This document shows positions 59,722 through 64,000 of a stretch of DNA of 64,000 nucleotides, in pieces. Origin of the DNA: Mycolicibacterium komanii (GTDB lineage Bacteria > Actinomycetota > Actinomycetes > Mycobacteriales > Mycobacteriaceae); NCBI RefSeq assembly GCF_001050035.1, contig NZ_CVTA01000010.1, positions 52,256 through 116,255 on the forward strand, written 5' to 3'. Both the position numbers and the translations under genes were made by a program. Below the pieces are notes generated by a model. It searched no databases, was not told the origin of the DNA, and saw nothing but the letters and a program-made list of their open reading frames with translations. Every line of letters begins with the position of its first letter. Positions within the stretch are counted from its first letter, which is position 1.

Positions 59722-60555
59722 ATGCGCGAGGGCGGAACGTCGGCACACCCCGAGCCCGTGCGTGGTGTCGTCGGGCGCGTTGCCAGCGCGTCCGTATACG
59801 ACCTCGACCGGTGGGCGCCGTCGCAGCGAGCCGCCGTATTCGTCGAGCACTTCTGGTCGGTTCGCTGGGATCTCGCAGACGGGGAGCCGTTCACCAGCAA
59901 GGTGATCACGTTTCCGGCGATGCACATCACCCGGGAATGGGGCAATGACGAAGCGCGCCATGGCTTTGCGCTACCGAACACCTTGGTGCACGGCGTCGTC
60001 GATCGCGTATTCGAGACGACGATCGGTGGACGCGGCGCAGTGGTGGGTGCCCGGTCCCATCCAGGTGGCTTCACCGCGCGCTTCGGCCGCGATGCGTCGA
60101 TCATGACCGGGCGAGTGACGCCCGTGGACGACGGCCTCTTCGGCGAGGCGGTCGAACTCGACGATGACGTCATGTCGGCCGCCGGGCGGCTCGACGAGCT
60201 GATCGCGGCACACAGTGGTGAACTCGACGAGACCTACGTAGCACTGCGGGATCTGGTCCGCCGGATCAGCGACGACGACCGGTTGCACCGGGTGGAACAG
60301 GTGATGGAGCTGTCACCGTGGAGTACGCGCACCACACAGCGGGTCTTTCGGCGGTATGTTGGCGTGCCGGTGAAGTGGGTGCTGTGCCGATACCGACTGC
60401 AGCAGGCGGCACTCGAGATCGAGACAGACCCGGGCGTGGACTTCGCCGATCTCGCCGTGCGCCTCGGGTGGTACGACCAAGCGCACTTCATCAACGATTT
60501 CCGGACGATGCTGGGGGCCACACCCCGTGAATACGCCGCCCGACACGGGGTCTGA
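59722..60555 (+). CDS. AraC-family transcriptional regulator
   Basis: A 277-residue regulator. The N-terminal sensor (about 1-165) has FVEHFWSVRWDLADG and TRPGGFTARFG-like sequence (HPGGFTARFG), the DUF6597-type domain of actinobacterial AraC proteins. The C-terminal DNA-binding domain has two helix-turn-helices: VMELSPWSTRTTQRVFRRYV and FADLAVRLGWYDQAHFINDF, ending TPREYAARHG. It is divergent from the VOC-HIT-Ddn group and lies 17 nt before amiB2, so either could be a target. Start is set by the -10 element 7 nt upstream. Confidence 0.9.
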   Translation: MREGGTSAHPEPVRGVVGRVASASVYDLDRWAPSQRAAVFVEHFWSVRWDLADGEPFTSKVITFPAMHITREWGNDEARHGFALPNTLVHGVVDRVFETTIGGRGAVVGARSHPGGFTARFGRDASIMTGRVTPVDDGLFGEAVELDDDVMSAAGRLDELIAAHSGELDETYVALRDLVRRISDDDRLHRVEQVMELSPWSTRTTQRVFRRYVGVPVKWVLCRYRLQQAALEIETDPGVDFADLAVRLGWYDQAHFINDFRTMLGATPREYAARHGV

Positions 60556-60560
60556 GCGGC

Positions 60561-60566
60561 TACGCT
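60561..60566 (+). promoter_or_regulatory. -10 element of leaderless amiB2 promoter
   Basis: TACGCT lies 6 nt before the GTG at 60573, in the 17-nt gap after the AraC gene. Confidence 0.5.
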
Positions 60567-60572
60567 GCCGCC

Positions 60573-61952
60573 GTGGACACCAGCGAGCTTGTCTTCGCGG
60601 GCGCCGCTGAGCAGGCGCGGTTGCTCGCCTCCGGCGCGATCACGGCTCCGGAGTTGCTCGGTCACTATCTCGACCGGATCGCCCGGCTCGACACCACGCT
60701 TCGGTCCTACCGCGTGGTGCTCCACGACAGCGCGCGACGGGAAGCCGACGCCGCGCAGGAGCGGCTGAACGCCGGGGAGCGCTCACCGCTGCTGGGTGTG
60801 CCGATCGCGATCAAGGACGACGTCGACGTCGAAGGCCAGACGACGACGTACGGCAGCGCCGCCCACGGTCCCGCGTGCGCCCGGGACGCCGAGGTGGTCC
60901 GGCGGCTCCGCGACGCGGGTGCGGTGATCGTCGGCAAGACCTCGGTGCCGGAGATGATGCTGTGGCCGTTCACCGAGACGGTGACGTTCGGGGCGACCCG
61001 CAATCCGTGGAACGTCGACTTCGCGCCCGGCGGAAGCAGCGGCGGAAGCGGTGCGGCGGTGGCCGCGGGTTTGGCGACGGTCGCGCTCGGCTCAGACGGA
61101 ATGGGCTCCATCAGGATCCCGGCGACATGGTGTGGGCTGTTCGGCCTCAAACCGCAGCGGGACCGGGTGCCCATGGCGCCGCACGACGACGCCTGGAACG
61201 GCCTGAGCGTGAACGGTCCGCTCGCGAGGACGGTCGAGGACGCGGCCCTGTTCCTGGAGGCGGTGACGGGGGAGTCCGGATTCGTCGCGGCGGCGGAAAA
61301 GGACCCGCAACGCCTACGAATCGCGTTGAGCGACAGGACTCCTCCGATGTTGATGAGCCGAGTGGGGCGCTCGCAGCGTGCGGCGTTGACCGAGGCGGGT
61401 GAGCTGTTGCGCGAACTCGGCCACCAGGTCGTCGTCCGCGATCCGGACTATCCGGCGTCGGTGATGTTCGATCAGGCGCTGCCGCGCTATTTCCGCGGCT
61501 GCCACGACGATGTCCAGACGCTGCCTCACCCCGAGCGCCTCGACGCCAGGACGCGCAGTTTCGCGCGGGTCGGCGGAATGATCTCCGATCGGCGGATGAA
61601 GGCCATCCGCGAGGCGGAAAGCCGTACCGCCGAACGGATTCAGTCGATCTACGACGACGTCGACGTGGTGATCACCCCGGGGACGGCGAGGGGCCCGTCG
61701 CGCATCGGCGCGTATCAGCGTTGGGGCATGCTGTCCACGCTGCTGTCGGTGGCCTCGCGGGTGCCGTTTCAGGCGCTGTTCAACGTGACGGGTCAGCCGG
61801 CCGCCGTCGTGCCGTGGGGCCTCGACGGCAACGGCGTTCCGACGTCCGTGCAGTTGGTGGGCAGGCCTTTCGATGAGGCGACGCTGCTCTCGCTCGCCGG
61901 GCAGATCGAGCGTGCGCGGCCGTGGGCGCACCGCCGCCCTCCGGTGTCCTAG
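60573..61952 (+). CDS. amiB2: Amidase AmiB2 (amidase signature family)
   Basis: A 459-residue Ser-cisSer-Lys hydrolase, matching AmiB2 (Rv1263, 462 residues) in length and position. The catalytic lysine is in GVPIAIKDDVDVEG, the signature is FAPGGSSGGSGAAVAAGLAT with the cis-serine, and the nucleophile lies in GSDGMGSIRIPATWCG. It hydrolyses C-N amide bonds; the natural substrate is unknown. The start is GTG. Its stop overlaps by 3 nt the convergent DNA glycosylase gene. Confidence 0.94.
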   Translation: MDTSELVFAGAAEQARLLASGAITAPELLGHYLDRIARLDTTLRSYRVVLHDSARREADAAQERLNAGERSPLLGVPIAIKDDVDVEGQTTTYGSAAHGPACARDAEVVRRLRDAGAVIVGKTSVPEMMLWPFTETVTFGATRNPWNVDFAPGGSSGGSGAAVAAGLATVALGSDGMGSIRIPATWCGLFGLKPQRDRVPMAPHDDAWNGLSVNGPLARTVEDAALFLEAVTGESGFVAAAEKDPQRLRIALSDRTPPMLMSRVGRSQRAALTEAGELLRELGHQVVVRDPDYPASVMFDQALPRYFRGCHDDVQTLPHPERLDARTRSFARVGGMISDRRMKAIREAESRTAERIQSIYDDVDVVITPGTARGPSRIGAYQRWGMLSTLLSVASRVPFQALFNVTGQPAAVVPWGLDGNGVPTSVQLVGRPFDEATLLSLAGQIERARPWAHRRPPVS

Positions 61953-62452
61953 GCCATCGCCTCGGACAGGGCCTCGCGCCAGATCGCGAGTTTCTCGACG
62001 TACGGCATGGTCTGCGCCGGGCTGGTCGACGGCAGGCGTCGGTGGCGCAATTCGTTTGCGACGGAAACGAGTCTGGTGTAGTTCTTCTCCGCTGCGGCGC
62101 CGTTGAACAGGATCCGCTTGATACTGGGGAGTTCAGCGAAGAACTGCTGAAAGTCGTTCGGCACCATGCTTTCCGGTCTCACCGCGGAATCCAGGCTGCC
62201 TTCGCGTCGGCACGATCGCAGGACATCCCAGACCGCGATTCCATGAGCCGTCAGTGCGGCGCAACGCTGCTCGTACGGCGCGTCAGCTGTGAACCCGTAG
62301 ATGTCGCCTGCGATGCGCCAAAAGGCATTGCGGGGGTTGCCGTAATACTGGTGCGCTGCGAGGGACATGACGCTGGGCATGTTGCCGAGGATCAACGAGT
62401 GGGGTCGTTCGCCGACGATCGGCGCGAACCCGTACAGCACCGGCGAACCCAT
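61949..62452 (-). CDS. Family-6 hypoxanthine (deoxyinosine)-DNA glycosylase
   Basis: A 167-residue UDG-superfamily enzyme. The motif [20 protein letters not shown] followed by RNAFWRI is the family-6 (HDG) signature, which lacks the water-activating residue of classical UDG and prefers hypoxanthine. [13 protein letters not shown] and [11 protein letters not shown] are the second half of the active site. ATG at 62452 starts [15 protein letters not shown], the usual opening. It converges with amiB2 and is divergent from the adenylyl cyclase gene. I do not recall a copy at this place in M. tuberculosis. Confidence 0.88.
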   Translation of the reverse strand: MGSPVLYGFAPIVGERPHSLILGNMPSVMSLAAHQYYGNPRNAFWRIAGDIYGFTADAPYEQRCAALTAHGIAVWDVLRSCRREGSLDSAVRPESMVPNDFQQFFAELPSIKRILFNGAAAEKNYTRLVSVANELRHRRLPSTSPAQTMPYVEKLAIWREALSEAMA

Positions 62453-62474
62453 GCCTCGACTATCGCACGGGGTA

Positions 62475-62480
62475 TACGTT
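62475..62480 (+). promoter_or_regulatory. -10 element of leaderless adenylyl cyclase promoter
   Basis: TACGTT lies 6 nt before the GTG at 62487. There is no ribosome binding site. Confidence 0.5.
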
Positions 62481-62486
62481 GGGCCG

Positions 62487-63602
62487 GTGGCCGATGACTT
62501 CGACGTCGAAGGGTCCGGTCTGCTCGACGGACTCGAAGGTGACGAACGCACCGAACGCGCCGAACTGATTTCGTGGTTGGTCAGCAGAGGCATCGATGTC
62601 GAGGTAATCCGCAACGCGTACCTGCCGATGCTGCTCGCCGCGCGTCAGGCGCTCGGCGACGACGGCGTCTACGTCTCTGCCCGGGAAACCAGCGAGAAGA
62701 CGGGGATCGATCTCGACCTTCTGCAGCGCATCCAACGTGCGATGGGCCTGCCCACCGTCGACGACCCCGATGCGAAGGTCCATCTGCGCGCCGACGCAGA
62801 AGCCGCGGCATACGCACAGCGGTTCATCGAGATCGGGATCCTGCCGGATCAGATCATCCAGATCACCCGGGTGCTCGCCGAGGGGCTTTCGAAGGCCGCA
62901 GAGGTGATGCGGTACGCCGGGCTCGCTTCGGTGCTCGACCCGGGCGCGTCGGAGCTCGTCATCGCGAAGAACGCCGAGGCGTTGGTGCGCACCGCAGACC
63001 CGCTGCTCGGCCCCATGATTCAGGACATGTTGCGGTTGCAGCTACGGCATCTGATGGAGACCGAGGCGATCACTGCCTCCGAACGCGCGAAGGGTCAACG
63101 GCTGCCGGGCGCGCGACTGGTGACGATCGCGTTCGCCGATCTCGTCGGCTTCACCCGGCTCGGCGAGGCCGTGCCGCCCGAGGATCTCGAGCGACTCGCG
63201 CACCGGCTTTTCGATCTCGCGCACGAGGTGTCCGTCCCGCCCGTGCGGTTCGTCAAGACGATCGGCGACGAGGTGATGCTCGTCAGCCAGGAACCGGTGC
63301 CGCTGCTGGAAGCGGCGCTGACCCTCGTCGAAAAGACCAACGACGACGAGGATTTCCCGCGGCTCCGCGTCGGCCTGGCGACGGGGATGGCGGTGAGCCG
63401 AACCGGCGACTGGTTCGGCGGGGCGGTCAACCTCGCGAGCCGCGTCACCGGAGCCGCACGGCCAGGCTCCGTCCTGGTTTCAGAATCGACGCACGAGGCG
63501 ATCGGCGCGGACGAGCGGTTCTCGTTCTCATTCGCGGGGTCCCGGCACTTGAAGGGGATCAAATCCGACGTGAAATTGTTCCGCGTGCGGCGGGCGGACT
63601 GA
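62487..63602 (+). CDS. Class III adenylyl cyclase with autoinhibitory N-domain (Rv1264 type)
   Basis: A 371-residue cytosolic cyclase that makes cAMP from ATP. The N-terminal 190 residues are helical ([19 protein letters not shown], [40 protein letters not shown]) and correspond to the pH-sensing autoinhibitory domain of Rv1264. The catalytic domain has metal aspartates in [14 protein letters not shown] and KTIGDEVML, and the transition-state Asn/Arg in [17 protein letters not shown]. It should act as a homodimer. GTG start at 62487 is set by the -10 element. The N-terminus is about 15 residues shorter than I recall for Rv1264. Confidence 0.93.
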   Translation: MADDFDVEGSGLLDGLEGDERTERAELISWLVSRGIDVEVIRNAYLPMLLAARQALGDDGVYVSARETSEKTGIDLDLLQRIQRAMGLPTVDDPDAKVHLRADAEAAAYAQRFIEIGILPDQIIQITRVLAEGLSKAAEVMRYAGLASVLDPGASELVIAKNAEALVRTADPLLGPMIQDMLRLQLRHLMETEAITASERAKGQRLPGARLVTIAFADLVGFTRLGEAVPPEDLERLAHRLFDLAHEVSVPPVRFVKTIGDEVMLVSQEPVPLLEAALTLVEKTNDDEDFPRLRVGLATGMAVSRTGDWFGGAVNLASRVTGAARPGSVLVSESTHEAIGADERFSFSFAGSRHLKGIKSDVKLFRVRRAD

Positions 63603-63615
63603 ACTTGTCGGTGGT

Positions 63616-63633
63616 TCGAACTATTGTTCGAAT
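63616..63633 (+). promoter_or_regulatory. LexA (SOS) box
   Basis: TTCGAACTATTGTTCGAA contains a perfect match to the mycobacterial LexA box TCGAAC-N4-GTTCGA, with one extra paired base on each side. It lies 43 nt before the ATG of the DUF222 gene. Confidence 0.9.
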
Positions 63634-63676
63634 ATGGCAGATGAAGACTCGATACCTCGGACCCTAAGCGGGGTCC

Positions 63677-64000
63677 ATGACAGGCCGCAGTGCTGACATG
63701 AGTGGGGGCGGGGTCGGTGATCGCGCGAGGGTGGTCAAGGCCCTTGATGCGTTGGACTCCGCTGTTGATGAGCTTGTGGATCTGTCGATAGACGGGTTGG
63801 GGTCGCGCGATTTGTTTGAGGTGTTGTTTCGGTGTGAGCGGGTGGGGCGGCGGTTGCCGGTGGTTGATCATGCGGTGATCGCCCGGTTGGTGGGCGAGGT
63901 CGAACCCAAGGCGGTGGGGGCGTCGTCGTGGCCGGAGGCGTTGGCGACGGCGTTGCAGATCTCGCGTAAGGACGCCAAGCGTCGTATCGCCTCGGCGGCG
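63677..64000 (+). CDS. DUF222 / 13E12-repeat family protein, N-terminal part (3' end outside window)
   Basis: The first 108 codons of a gene cut by the window edge. The protein reads ALDALDSAVDELVDLSIDGL, RDLFEVLFRCERVGRRLPVV, DHAVIARLVGEVEPKAVGAS and ATALQISRKDAKRRIASAA, the DUF222 domain of the actinobacterial 13E12 family, which normally carries a C-terminal HNH endonuclease domain. Codon use is less GC-biased (many GAT, GTT, TTG) than in the neighbours, as usual for this multicopy, mobile-like family. A perfect LexA box upstream predicts induction by DNA damage. Confidence 0.88.
   Translation, partial: MTGRSADMSGGGVGDRARVVKALDALDSAVDELVDLSIDGLGSRDLFEVLFRCERVGRRLPVVDHAVIARLVGEVEPKAVGASSWPEALATALQISRKDAKRRIASAA

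Noticed and set aside
63160..63900. 258-codon minus-strand frame across the end of the cyclase gene and the DUF222 start
   Set aside because: It crosses two plus-strand genes and the LexA box, and has no domain.

Overview
The window is a high-GC actinobacterial chromosome segment from a member of the Mycobacteriaceae, most likely a non-tuberculous, Mycolicibacterium-type species. The evidence is protein similarity and gene order: glgC, efflux operon, O-methyltransferase, sigE-rseA-htrA-tatB, mrp, lytic transglycosylase, DUF1003/MgtE-like pair, lpqY-sugABC, corA, mdh, lpqZ, SDR, kgd, nuclease-helicase, lprE, deaD, acyltransferase, tetR-cyp130, FAD oxidase, tap, udgB, F420-type oxidoreductase, HIT, amiB2, adenylyl cyclase. 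As I recall it, this order follows the M. tuberculosis H37Rv stretch Rv1213-Rv1264. PE_PGRS and relBE genes of that stretch are absent here, and many accessory genes are inserted. The exact species cannot be read from the window.

Layout. 1-6.3 kb: end of glgC, a small secreted protein, a DUF4126 membrane protein, a sigma-factor remnant, and a five-gene minus-strand operon (TetR, ABC ATPase, permease, two tandem isoprenylcysteine-methyltransferase-like proteins) behind a leaderless promoter with two palindromic operators. 6.3-10.4 kb: the envelope-stress module sigE, anti-sigma rseA, protease htrA and tatB. 10.4-18.4 kb: cell-wall enzymes, mrp, DUF1003 and an MgtE-like protein without its channel, a citrate-lyase-like enzyme, two proline-rich DUF4190 proteins. 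18.5-23.5 kb: the trehalose recycling importer lpqY-sugABC, with a Suppressor-of-fused-domain gene coupled to its end. 23.5-32.7 kb: corA, then a central-carbon group (mdh, malic enzyme, kgd) with lpqZ and an SDR. 32.8-41.8 kb: two MFS exporters, a GlcD-type oxidase and an 1141-residue Fe-S nuclease / RNase H / helicase fusion. 41.8-43.0 kb: a DUF559 nuclease-like gene bracketed by two inverted 66-nt palindromic elements. 43-50.7 kb: lprE, deaD, an acyltransferase, an IdeR-box-controlled siderophore-interacting protein, the tetR-cyp130 pair and a second GlcD-type oxidase. 50.8-64 kb: a LuxR-type ATPase regulator coupled to an acyl-CoA synthetase, the Tap exporter, UdgB, an LLM oxidoreductase, a VOC-HIT-Ddn-like operon, AraC, AmiB2, a family-6 DNA glycosylase, an Rv1264-type adenylyl cyclase, and the start of a DUF222/13E12 gene behind a perfect LexA box.

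Themes. Stress response (SigE module, iron, SOS, pH/cAMP), efflux, and cell-envelope and trehalose metabolism dominate. About a dozen genes have a TANNNT -10 element 6-8 nt before the start codon, which predicts leaderless transcripts; this also helped choose starts. I see no rRNA, tRNA, CRISPR array or intact insertion sequence. No gene-free stretch exceeds about 240 nt. Comparisons with M. tuberculosis are from memory, not from a search.
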